NCBI GenBank assembly: GCA_041398785.1
Contig: JAWKUA010000001.1
Span: 434,001 to 498,000, forward strand
Direction: 5' to 3'
Source of the DNA: Planctomycetaceae bacterium
GTDB lineage: Bacteria; Planctomycetota; Planctomycetia; Planctomycetales; Planctomycetaceae
DNA: 64,000 nt
The notes below the pieces were generated by a model, which saw only the letters and a list, made by a program, of their open reading frames with translations, was not told the origin of the DNA and did not search any database. Shown here piece after piece: positions 1-8,505 of this stretch (positions within the stretch are counted from its first letter, which is position 1; each line of letters begins with the position of its first letter). The position numbers and the translations under genes are program-made.

Positions 1-1
1 C

Positions 2-598
2 ATGGACGGTCGCGAAATCCACTGGGAACTGGCGGGATTAAAGGCCGATCTTGGCCGAGCCACCAATGAGCGAAATTCGAAGCTGGCGGACCATGAATTC
101 GGCGATGCCGAAATCGCGCGTCACGAGGTGCGGCGACTGCAGAACAGGTCGGAGCTGCTGGTTCATCGCGACAACAATCTGGAAGTCCGAAGTCCGGTAA
201 GCGGCATTGTCATCAGCGGCGACCACAAGGACGCCGAAGGAGTTCCGCTGGAGACCGGGCAGTCGCTGTTCGAAATCGCTCCTCTGGACCGCATGATCAT
301 CGAAGTCGCTGTTCCGGAAGACGATGTTCGCTGGGTCCGCGAAGGACAGCCGGTGTCACTGTTTCTGAATGCCATGCCGTCGGCCGACATTGCAGCAACG
401 ATCTGCAGGATTCATCCGCGAGCTGAACTGCGCGACAACGAAAACGTGTTTGTCGCGGAAGCCGAGATCGACAACTCACAACTGCAGCTTAAGCCCGGCA
501 TGAGAGGCCGCGCGAAGATCGCTGCCGGTCGTTATCCGCTGGGCTGGAACCTGTTTCATAAGCCGGTCGCTCATCTGGCGGGATGGCTGGGATGGTGA
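2..598 (+). CDS. HlyD-family periplasmic adaptor, C-terminal part (cut by window edge)
   Basis: This is the C-terminal part of a membrane-fusion (HlyD/RND adaptor) protein, which would link an inner-membrane exporter to the periplasm. The visible part starts in a Glu/Arg-rich coiled coil (about residues 10-55). The second half of a lipoyl-like domain follows (RSPVSGIVISGDH, then GQSLFEIAPLDRMIIEV), then a beta-barrel domain ending KPGMRGRAKI. The first half of the lipoyl domain and the N-terminal anchor must lie upstream of base 1, so the Met at base 2 is probably internal. It ends about 90 bases before a membrane peptidase that carries its own lipoyl-like domain, so the two probably work together. 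The family is clear; the substrate is unknown. Confidence 0.8.
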   Translation: MDGREIHWELAGLKADLGRATNERNSKLADHEFGDAEIARHEVRRLQNRSELLVHRDNNLEVRSPVSGIVISGDHKDAEGVPLETGQSLFEIAPLDRMIIEVAVPEDDVRWVREGQPVSLFLNAMPSADIAATICRIHPRAELRDNENVFVAEAEIDNSQLQLKPGMRGRAKIAAGRYPLGWNLFHKPVAHLAGWLGW

Positions 599-691
599 CG
601 GGCAGAGTTCCGTTCGACCTCGTTTCCGTCCGGTCTTGTGTTCTTTTGGTGTCGGAAATCCGGAATCTCAAATCGCTGATTGCCGCGTGTC

Positions 692-2863
692 ATGGTGTCC
701 ACGTCCGATCCTTCAACCCTTGATCTTGTCCGCACACGCGTCGCGCTGCGACCGAGCGTGCGGTTTGTGCCGCAGGTCTACGGAAACGAAACGTTTTATC
801 ACATCGAAGATGCGGCGACCGGGAACTACTATCGAATCGGATACACGGAATACGTGTTCGTCTCGCTGCTGGACGGCAAAACGACATTCTCCGAAGCGCT
901 GGCGATCACGGCTCAGACGCAGTCCGCGACGGCACTGCCGCAGCAGCAGGCAATGTCGCTGTACTGCTGGCTGCTGGAGAACAATCTGGCGGACATCGAC
1001 GAAACATCGGTCGCGAGGAGTCGGACCGGCGACGTGAAAGCCGGGCGACGAAAGCCGTTCCTGGCTCGATTCAATCCGTTTTGGTTTCGGATTCCGCTGG
1101 GCCGGCCGGACGCGGCGCTGAAGGCACTGCAGCCGGTTCTGGGCTGGCTGTTCAGCGTCCGTGCGACGGTACTGGCGGTGCTGATGATGGCGGCGGCGGT
1201 TATCGCCGTGGGGATGGAATGGGACCGATTCCGTTCGGCTTCGGTGGCCGTGTTCGCGCCCGACAACTGGCTGTGGCTGCTGCTGTCCTGGATTGGACTG
1301 AAGTGCGCCCATGAAACAGCTCACGGGCTGACATGCCATCGGTACGGCGGCAGTGTGCGCGATTCCGGGATCATCCTGGCGTTTCTGGCTCCACTGGCCT
1401 ACGTCGACGTGACATCAAGCTGGGGATTCAGTTCGCGCTGGCAGCGAATTCATGTGGCGGTTGCGGGGATGTACATCGAATTGCTGTTGGCGTCGCTGGC
1501 AGTCTTCGGCTGGCTTGTGTCGGAATCCGCTGTCGTCTCGCACGTGTTGTACAACGTGATCGTGATGGCCAGTCTGTCGACAATTCTGTTCAACGCGAAC
1601 CCGTTAATGAAGTTTGACGGTTACTACATTCTGTCGGACCTGCTGCAGACACCGAACCTGCAGGCTCAGTCTTCTCAGGCAGTCAGTCACTCGGTAAGCC
1701 GCGTGTTGTTTGGTGTTCGGGCGACGGCGCCGGCGTCGCTGGGGCGTTCCGCGTGGCTGTTGAGAATCTACGGAGTCGCCGCGATGCTGTGGCGTGTCGT
1801 GGTCACCCTGACGCTGCTGATCGCCGGATCGGTGCTGTTTCACGGAGCCGGTCTGCTGCTTTCCGTCCTGGGAGCCCTCGCCTGGTTCGGCGCTCCTGTC
1901 TGGAATGCGGCCCGGTCGGCAAATCGGCTGTGGAGCGAATCGCCGGCGCGGCTGGTTCGCGGCGCAATTCTGGCCGGCACGATCGTCGCGCTCGCGACGA
2001 CGGCACTGTTCGGGATGCCCTGTCCCTTCGTCGCGACCGCTCCCGGAATCGTCGAACTGCCGGAAGGCGCCGCTGTGCGAGCGGGAACGGACGGCTTCAT
2101 TCGCCAAATTCACGTTCAGACCGGCCAGGCCGTCGAAGAAGGAACGCTGCTGTTGACGCTGGAAAATCAGCAGGTTCGCGCTGACCACGCCGATCTGCAG
2201 ATTCAGATTCAGCAGGAGACGATCCGGCTGCAGTCGGCGATTGAAAAGCACGACGCCGGCAGGGCCAGAGTCGCCCGAGGAAACCTGACGTCGCTCGCGG
2301 ATCGCCTTTCGGAGACCGCGCGGCAGGTCGCACATCTTGAGGTCCGAGCGACGACATCCGGCCGTGTGCTGGCGCGGGATCTGCGGGCAAGGCTGGACAC
2401 GTTCGTTCGGGAAGGCGATGAACTGCTGAGCATTGACATCGGCAAGCCGCGGGAATTTCGCGTGTCCATCAGTCAGAACGATTTCCCGCTGGCACACTCG
2501 CGGATCGGCGACTCGCTGGCTGTACGGATCGGAACGCGCGGACGCTTCCGGGGTGTGCTGCAACGGCTGACTCCGCGCGCTTCGCGCCGACTTCCTGCGG
2601 AGTCGCTTGCCGCGACAGCCGGAGGACCGCTGCCCGTCACATCGTCCCAGGAACCCGATTCGCGGGACTCCCGGCAGGAACTGACGACGGAACGATTCGA
2701 CGCAGTCGTTGCGCTACCGCCCGAAACCGCCGACTTTCTGAACAGCGGCGAACGAGGATACGTGTCGCTGGGACTACGAGACGAATCGGTGGCCTCCCAT
2801 CTGAACTATCAGTTTCGCGGTTGGCTGAAGGACAAGCTGCGGCTGGCAAAACTATCGCAATAG
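692..2863 (+). CDS. M50-family membrane metallopeptidase with C-terminal biotinyl-lipoyl (HlyD-like) domain
   Basis: This is a polytopic inner-membrane protein of about 723 residues. The N-terminal ~110 residues look like a PqqD/winged-helix-type domain. The zinc motif HETAH is at residues 207-211, and the second M50 motif NANPLMKFDGYYILSD gives the third ligand, Asp about 309; both flank transmembrane helices. After further helices to about residue 450, a lipoyl-like half-motif (GTDGFIRQIHVQTGQAVEEG) leads to a coiled coil and a returning half (LEVRATTSGRVLARDL), as in HlyD adaptors. M50 enzymes cleave within or near the membrane; the adaptor-like tail suggests export or processing of a peptide or envelope substrate with the upstream HlyD protein. 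An in-frame TTG at 680 is an alternative start; I prefer ATG 692. No substrate gene is visible. Confidence 0.85.
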   Translation: MVSTSDPSTLDLVRTRVALRPSVRFVPQVYGNETFYHIEDAATGNYYRIGYTEYVFVSLLDGKTTFSEALAITAQTQSATALPQQQAMSLYCWLLENNLADIDETSVARSRTGDVKAGRRKPFLARFNPFWFRIPLGRPDAALKALQPVLGWLFSVRATVLAVLMMAAAVIAVGMEWDRFRSASVAVFAPDNWLWLLLSWIGLKCAHETAHGLTCHRYGGSVRDSGIILAFLAPLAYVDVTSSWGFSSRWQRIHVAVAGMYIELLLASLAVFGWLVSESAVVSHVLYNVIVMASLSTILFNANPLMKFDGYYILSDLLQTPNLQAQSSQAVSHSVSRVLFGVRATAPASLGRSAWLLRIYGVAAMLWRVVVTLTLLIAGSVLFHGAGLLLSVLGALAWFGAPVWNAARSANRLWSESPARLVRGAILAGTIVALATTALFGMPCPFVATAPGIVELPEGAAVRAGTDGFIRQIHVQTGQAVEEGTLLLTLENQQVRADHADLQIQIQQETIRLQSAIEKHDAGRARVARGNLTSLADRLSETARQVAHLEVRATTSGRVLARDLRARLDTFVREGDELLSIDIGKPREFRVSISQNDFPLAHSRIGDSLAVRIGTRGRFRGVLQRLTPRASRRLPAESLAATAGGPLPVTSSQEPDSRDSRQELTTERFDAVVALPPETADFLNSGERGYVSLGLRDESVASHLNYQFRGWLKDKLRLAKLSQ

Positions 2864-2909
2864 AGCGCGGTCAGACATCAGCCGGGACTTCGTCGCGGGA
2901 CCGGTGCGT

Positions 2910-4226
2910 CTACTCGCCGCGACCACCACGTCCAAATTCACCGCGACCTCCGCCGTCACCGAAACCGCCACCATCAAATCCGCCGCGACCGCCTCCTCCA
3001 AATCCGCCTCCTCCAAATCCGCCGGGTCCGCCGCCACCAAACCCACCGGGACCGCCGAATCCGCCACGACCGCCACCACCCCAGGCTCCGCCTCCTCCGC
3101 CCCAGCCTCCGCGGCCTCCGCTTCGGGAATCACCGGCGGCGGCTCTGGCCTTTGCGTAGTTCACGGCGAATTCATCGGCCGACATATCGGTAATGGGAAT
3201 TCCCGCAGCGGCGAACATCGGCTGCATGCGGGGATTGTTTTCGATTTCTTCGGCGCTGACTTTTCCGTCCTGGTCCTGATCCACAAAGCCCATGACGCGT
3301 CGGCCTCGATCAACCTGCTCCTGAGTCACCTGTCCCGGGCCGTCGCCAATTCCGGCTGCCGCAGTGCCGGACGCGGATGATCCATCGACGATCACGAGCC
3401 GTTTTTCCTTCGGCTTGTAGAGCGCTTTGGTCAGGATCGATTCGCTGGAGTTGCTGGCGAGATCGTCGTTGGCCTTGAGTTCGTCGGGTGTCAGAAATCC
3501 GTCGAGATCGATGTCGATTTCGTCGAACTCTTCGAGTTGCGACCGTCGTGCCAGAATCCACTCATAGAAGGCAATCTGGCCGTCGAAGTCCGTGTCGAGT
3601 TCGCTGTACTTCGGCGGAAGGGGTGTCGTCATCGGCGGTTTCTTTGTTGGCCGGAATGGTTCCGGAGCCTGGTAGGCTGTGCGGTTTCCCGGTTGGTCGC
3701 CGTTCTGCTGGTCAGGACCACCGAACCCCGGTCCGCCGAACCCCGGACCACCGAATGGAGGCCCGCCGCCACCCTGGAATGACGATCGAAAGCTGTTTCG
3801 CATGTCGTCCGTTGTCATACCGGCGCGCAGTTGGATGCCGCGAGATTCCATGAATTGTCGAGCCTGTTCGGGCAACTGATCAATTTCGCTCTGGTCAATC
3901 GTTCCATTGCCGTCACGATCCAGGAACGACCGGCCGCCGAATCCACCGCCGCCGAATCCACCGGGAGGTCCCCCGCTGAATCCGCCGCCGAATCCGCCCC
4001 GGCCGCCAAAACCTCCGCCACCGAAGCCTCCTCGACCGCCCCGGTCGGAACCGCCGAAGCTACGTCCGCCGCGCCCGCCGCGGTCCCGGCCAAAGCCGCC
4101 GCCGTCCTGAGCCTCCGTGGTCGGAGTCAGCCACAAGCAAAGCAGAATCGCCGCAATTGATGCAATCACTTTCTTCACAGCAATTCTCCGAAGAGTCAAC
4201 ATCCGGCGTTCGTCAGATGAGTTCAT
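2910..4226 (-). CDS. Secreted Gly-rich EF-hand protein
   Basis: This is a secreted calcium-binding protein of about 438 residues. The N-terminus carries a signal peptide (basic RRIAVKK, a hydrophobic stretch, then TPTTEAQ). Two long Gly/Phe/Arg-rich low-complexity blocks (repeated GGFGG and GGRGG) lie after the signal peptide and at the C-terminus. Four EF-hand loops lie between them: DRDGNGTIDQSE, DTDFDGQIAFYE, DIDLDGFLTPDE and DQDQDGKVSAEE. All carry the expected Asp/Asn/Gly and terminal Glu positions. EF-hand proteins with glycine-rich spacers are frequent in planctomycetes, but their role is not established. It is transcribed away from the T2SS-like operon, whose first protein ends in the same kind of Gly-rich tail. 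Met at 4202 is an equally possible start; neither start has a strong ribosome site. Confidence 0.8.
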   Translation of the reverse strand: MNSSDERRMLTLRRIAVKKVIASIAAILLCLWLTPTTEAQDGGGFGRDRGGRGGRSFGGSDRGGRGGFGGGGFGGRGGFGGGFSGGPPGGFGGGGFGGRSFLDRDGNGTIDQSEIDQLPEQARQFMESRGIQLRAGMTTDDMRNSFRSSFQGGGGPPFGGPGFGGPGFGGPDQQNGDQPGNRTAYQAPEPFRPTKKPPMTTPLPPKYSELDTDFDGQIAFYEWILARRSQLEEFDEIDIDLDGFLTPDELKANDDLASNSSESILTKALYKPKEKRLVIVDGSSASGTAAAGIGDGPGQVTQEQVDRGRRVMGFVDQDQDGKVSAEEIENNPRMQPMFAAAGIPITDMSADEFAVNYAKARAAAGDSRSGGRGGWGGGGGAWGGGGRGGFGGPGGFGGGGPGGFGGGGFGGGGRGGFDGGGFGDGGGRGEFGRGGRGE

Positions 4227-4914
4227 ATCGTAGTGAAAGACGCGACAAGGCCCCGTCAACAGTTTGGCAAATTGGACCCGTTGCCTCATTCACAACGCGG
4301 GAAGACGCGTCTTGGACGTGACCTAACCCCAATACAAGACAGCTCTTACCGTATCCGTCAGGGCGGAAAACCGGTAAGAAACGCCGGACCAACCGAAATT
4401 CCCCAGGGAAGTAACACCTCCGAAACGGGGGCGGAGCCGAAGGGAAACCGCATTTCAACGAAATTGACTGCGGACGCAACAGCGATTGCGGTACAAATCC
4501 ACCGGCAATTCGTCACATTCAAACGAATGTTTTCATTTTGCACCGAACCGGGTCAAATCCGCCAGGAAAGCCGCCGCCGGCTGCTGATTCCGGGAAAAAT
4601 AGAGACTCCTGGGTTCGCCTCTCGTGTTGTTGCTTCAAAGGAAAATGCTGAATCGCGACGCGTTTGCCCTAAGATGCTCTCGGGCCTTCATGGTGATTTC
4701 GGATCCGACTGCATCGGCGGGAAAGGAGTTCCGGGCGTTGCCGGAGCCCGCGTGGCTGGCGACCAGGCGCATGATCTCCCAGGTGGATGATCGCCAACGT
4801 AACCTGCGTTTGCCGATCCAGCGTTTTCGTCAACCGGGCAGAATGATTCATTCCTGACTTCTGAAGTCCTTTCGTCCAGCCTGCCGCTCACAATTTCCGT
4901 TCCAGGGCACTCCC
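4227..4914. other. Divergent intergenic region, no gene recognised
   Basis: About 690 bases lie between the EF-hand gene (leftward) and the secretin-like gene (rightward). Open frames here give Arg/Ser-rich peptides with no recognisable domain and no ribosome site. The region must hold the promoters of both neighbours, but I could not pick a convincing -35/-10 pair or a structured RNA. Confidence 0.5.
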
Positions 4915-7900
4915 ATGCAATTCGGCCGAATTCAAAAATGCAGTGTGTTTCTGATCGCCGGAATGTCGCTTTTGTGGACGCTGGAATCCACGACGTTCGC
5001 TCAGGGGCGCGGTGGCAGCGAAACAGACCTGCTGCGACGGGAGGAGGTACATTCGGAACTCGGCCTGTCCGATGATCAGTCCGCACGGCTGACGGAGCTA
5101 CAGAGCAAGTTCAATCCGGGACGGGACGCGTTCACGGCGTTTGCGGAGAAACTGCGCGAAGCCAAGACTGAAGACGAACGAAACAAACTGCGCCAGGAAA
5201 TGCAGGACGCCACAGTTCAGGCTCGTTTGAAATTCGATGAACAGGCGGTCGGTGTCCTGAATGACCTGCAAAAGAAGAAGCTGCGGGGTCTATCCCTGAC
5301 CAGCGCTGGTTTTCGAGCTTTCGCGGATGATCGGATTGCCGCTGAATATGAATTGACTGACGAGCAGAAAGAGAAAATCGCCGAACTGACCGAACAGCGA
5401 CGCGAAGCTTCACGGGCGCTGGGTTTTGACTCGACTGACGAACAGCGAGAGAAGTTCAATGCAGAATGGCAGGAAAAACTCAGCGCCGTGCTGACGGCGG
5501 AACAGAAGACGAAGTACGAAGCACAGCTTGCTCAGGCCCCGACACCTGATACTGACAATTCCGCGGTCGCGGCCGCTGCCGACACCGGTAACGAATCCGC
5601 GACGGACAACGGAACGGCAACGGTCCGTCCGGTCGAATCCAATGAGCCTCCGCCGGGCGAAACCGCGGTCGCCAGCTTCGGAGACGGACCACGTCGCTAC
5701 GACGGCCTGGTCGATAAGTTCCGCTTCAATTTTCGCTTCGCAAAGTGGGACGAGGTGCTGGAAATGTTTGCTGACGGTGCCGGCCTGACGCTGGACCTGC
5801 ATCGCACTCCGCCGGGAACCTTCAGCCATCTGGACGACAACTGGTACAGCGCTCGCAAGGCTCTGGACATCATGAACGGCTACCTTCTGCGGAAGGGCTA
5901 CGTCATGGTGAAGAAGGATAATTTCCTGATTGTCTGGAATATCGACGACGGCGTTCCTCCGAGCTTGATTCCAGAAGTCAGCGTCGAAGAACTGCTGCAG
6001 ATGGATGATGAATTGCGAGTCGGCGACAACGAACTGGTGTCCGTGGTGATTCCCGTCGAAGGTCTGGAAACGTCACGTCTGGCCAAGGAAGTCGAAGCGC
6101 TGCTGGGACCGTGGGGCAGCATGATCGCTCTGACCGAATCCGGCACGCTGATCATCACGGACATCGGCTCCAATCTTCGGCGAATTCATCGTCTAATCGT
6201 GGCGGCCATGGATCACGACGCGGACAAGCTGATTTTCAAGCCCTACCAGCTCACGTACATCGACGTCGAAGAAGCCGAACTTCAGGTGATGGGCATGTTC
6301 GGCATGAAACAGGCGGCTCAGAACATGAGTCAGGCGAATGAACCGTCGCGGTTCGGCCGCGGCCGCTCACAGCCGACGGCTCCGGCGGCACCGACGCCTC
6401 CCGCGACTTCCGCCGGACTGATGATCATGCCCGATCTTCGCATGAACACGCTGTACGTCACGGGCACCGCCGTACAGCACGCTCTGGTCGAAGACATCCT
6501 GAAGACGATGGACGTTGGCTTTGATCGTGACGGAAACCCCATCAAGCGGACCGGCCGCAAGGGAACCTATCTGGAAGTTTACAAGGTTTCGTCGTCGGAC
6601 GCGGGAGAAGTCGCCAAGACGATTACGGCCATGAGTCTGCCGGGCGTCACGGTGCTGAACGAAGATCGTCGCAATGGCACGATTTCGATTATGGCGACCG
6701 AACGGCAGCATCAGGAACTGGCAGTATTGATTCGCCAGATTGATAACGGCAGCGGAGCGGCATCGGTCGCCGTATATCCGCTGGGCAAGATGGACCCGCT
6801 GGCCGCGGCTGCGACTTTACGTTCGCTGTTTGTGAAGGACGGCGACAGTGGTCCGACCATCGAAACGGATCTGTACGGTCGCCGCCTGATTCTGCGGGGA
6901 ACGATTGAACAGATCGCTCAGATCAAGGCCGTGCTGGTTGATCTTGGCGAAGACGGTTCACCGCCCGAACGGCGTGTTCAGGTGGGCAATGTCCGTCGCT
7001 ATTCGCTGCAGGGCCGCAATGCGGGTGAGTTTCTGGATCTGCTGGAACAGGAATGGCAGCGCAACGAGCCCAACCCGATTCGCATCGAAATCCCGGCGCA
7101 GAGCAGTCCCATTCGCGGCATCGAGACTCCCGAACGAAATGCCCGCCCCGAACGTGAAGCCAACCGCCGGGGTGACGATCGTGACGACACGGATCCGTTC
7201 ACGTCATTCCTGAACGAGTCGCAGTACCAGCCGGTCAGAATGTCCGCGTCGGCGGCGGGCTCCGCGACGTCGCGGCAGGATCAGACAAATCCTGCACAGG
7301 TGATGATCACTGTGATCGGAGACGAGTTGATTCTGAGCTCCAGTGACGAGAAAGCCCTGGATCGGCTGGAGGAACTGCTTGAGATGCTCAACCAGTCGCT
7401 GCCGTTCCGGACGACCTGGACGGTGTTTTATTTGCAGTCCGCTGACGCGTCGGAGGCGGCTGACATGCTGGTTCAGATTTTTCCCAACAGCTCCGTCGCC
7501 AAAACCACCGCGTCGACGGGAAGCAGTTTTCTGGGGACTCTGGGCAACAGCTTCTCTTCACTGGGGAGCAGTCTTGCCGACGCGACAGGCCTGGGCGGGC
7601 TGGGGGCCGATCCGACAACGCTGCAGATCATTCCCGACGTGCGCTCGAATTCGCTGTTTATCTCGGGAACCGATTCGATGCTGCGTGACGTTCGCGAAGT
7701 GCTGAGAGTGCTGGATTCCAACGAAATTCCGGAATCGCTGCGTGACATGCGGCCGCGCACGATTGAAGTTCGCTATGGCGACATCGATGCAATCGCCAGC
7801 ATCGTGAAAGATGTTTACAAGCCGCTGATGGAACCACCGCAAACCAACAACGGCCGCGGACAGAATCCTCTGGCTGCAATGCTTGGCCAGGGCGGAGGCC

Positions 7901-8415
7901 AGGAGGCCGCACAGATTCGCATGACTCTGGGAGTCGACAGGCAGACCAGCAGTCTGATTGTCTCATCCAGCGAAGATGTTTTCCTGGGTGTTGAAGAAAT
8001 GGTGAAAGGACTGGACGAATCTGCCCGAGCCGCGAATCGCATGATTAGCGTGGTGCAGCTAAAGAATGCGGATGCGACCATGGTGCAAAGTTCGATCTCA
8101 TCCCTGCTTCCGAGAGTCACCATCAGCAGCAGCACGGCAACAGGCGGCACATCGTCCGCGGGTTCCAGCGGCTCGAACACGTCGCAGGACGCCGCAGCCG
8201 ATGCGTTTCGGCAGCAGATGCAGCAGCGGTTCGGCGGATTTGGCGGGCGCGGCGGCTTCGGCGGGGGAGGTACGGGCGGCTTCGGCGGTGGCGGTTTTGG
8301 AGGTCGTGGTGGCGGCGGGTTTGGTGGAGGAGGATTCGGTGGAGGAGGGCGCGGCGGCACGGGCGGCATCCAGCGCGGTGGTGGAGGCGGTCGCGGGGGA
8401 CGTGGCGGACAGTAG
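4915..8415 (+). CDS. T2SS secretin-like protein with N-domain repeats but no visible pore domain
   Basis: This 1166-residue exported protein is the first gene of the T2SS-like operon. It has a signal peptide (about residues 1-30, ending TTFAQ). A helical region with LTxEQ-type segments (about 30-205) resembles Spy/CpxP-like domains. An STN/N0-like domain (about 260-345) is followed by at least six NolW/secretin-N-type modules, recognisable from lines such as DLRMNTLYVTGT, DRRNGTISIMAT, DLYGRRLILRGT, DVRSNSLFISGT and DRQTSSLIVSSS. In GspD these N-domains form the periplasmic vestibule and are followed by a conserved beta-barrel secretin domain. Here the last module (about 1060) runs directly into Ser/Thr linkers and a Gly-rich tail (GGFGG/GGRGG, about 1100-1166) with no secretin signature. 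The gene lies 90 bases before gspE, so a role in that system is very likely; forming the outer-membrane channel itself is doubtful. Confidence 0.85.
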   Translation: MQFGRIQKCSVFLIAGMSLLWTLESTTFAQGRGGSETDLLRREEVHSELGLSDDQSARLTELQSKFNPGRDAFTAFAEKLREAKTEDERNKLRQEMQDATVQARLKFDEQAVGVLNDLQKKKLRGLSLTSAGFRAFADDRIAAEYELTDEQKEKIAELTEQRREASRALGFDSTDEQREKFNAEWQEKLSAVLTAEQKTKYEAQLAQAPTPDTDNSAVAAAADTGNESATDNGTATVRPVESNEPPPGETAVASFGDGPRRYDGLVDKFRFNFRFAKWDEVLEMFADGAGLTLDLHRTPPGTFSHLDDNWYSARKALDIMNGYLLRKGYVMVKKDNFLIVWNIDDGVPPSLIPEVSVEELLQMDDELRVGDNELVSVVIPVEGLETSRLAKEVEALLGPWGSMIALTESGTLIITDIGSNLRRIHRLIVAAMDHDADKLIFKPYQLTYIDVEEAELQVMGMFGMKQAAQNMSQANEPSRFGRGRSQPTAPAAPTPPATSAGLMIMPDLRMNTLYVTGTAVQHALVEDILKTMDVGFDRDGNPIKRTGRKGTYLEVYKVSSSDAGEVAKTITAMSLPGVTVLNEDRRNGTISIMATERQHQELAVLIRQIDNGSGAASVAVYPLGKMDPLAAAATLRSLFVKDGDSGPTIETDLYGRRLILRGTIEQIAQIKAVLVDLGEDGSPPERRVQVGNVRRYSLQGRNAGEFLDLLEQEWQRNEPNPIRIEIPAQSSPIRGIETPERNARPEREANRRGDDRDDTDPFTSFLNESQYQPVRMSASAAGSATSRQDQTNPAQVMITVIGDELILSSSDEKALDRLEELLEMLNQSLPFRTTWTVFYLQSADASEAADMLVQIFPNSSVAKTTASTGSSFLGTLGNSFSSLGSSLADATGLGGLGADPTTLQIIPDVRSNSLFISGTDSMLRDVREVLRVLDSNEIPESLRDMRPRTIEVRYGDIDAIASIVKDVYKPLMEPPQTNNGRGQNPLAAMLGQGGGQEAAQIRMTLGVDRQTSSLIVSSSEDVFLGVEEMVKGLDESARAANRMISVVQLKNADATMVQSSISSLLPRVTISSSTATGGTSSAGSSGSNTSQDAAADAFRQQMQQRFGGFGGRGGFGGGGTGGFGGGGFGGRGGGGFGGGGFGGGGRGGTGGIQRGGGGGRGGRGGQ

Positions 8416-8505
8416 TTCATCGTTGCCGGAAACCTGAACCGGGCTGGTCCGGTTCGCGGGAAGACGGCGGCAAACTGAGCCCGTTGAAGGGCGGATCAAC
8501 CAAAC

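Noticed and set aside
4233..4790. 185-codon open frame upstream of the secretin-like gene
   Set aside because: No ribosome site and no recognisable domain; lies in a divergent promoter region.
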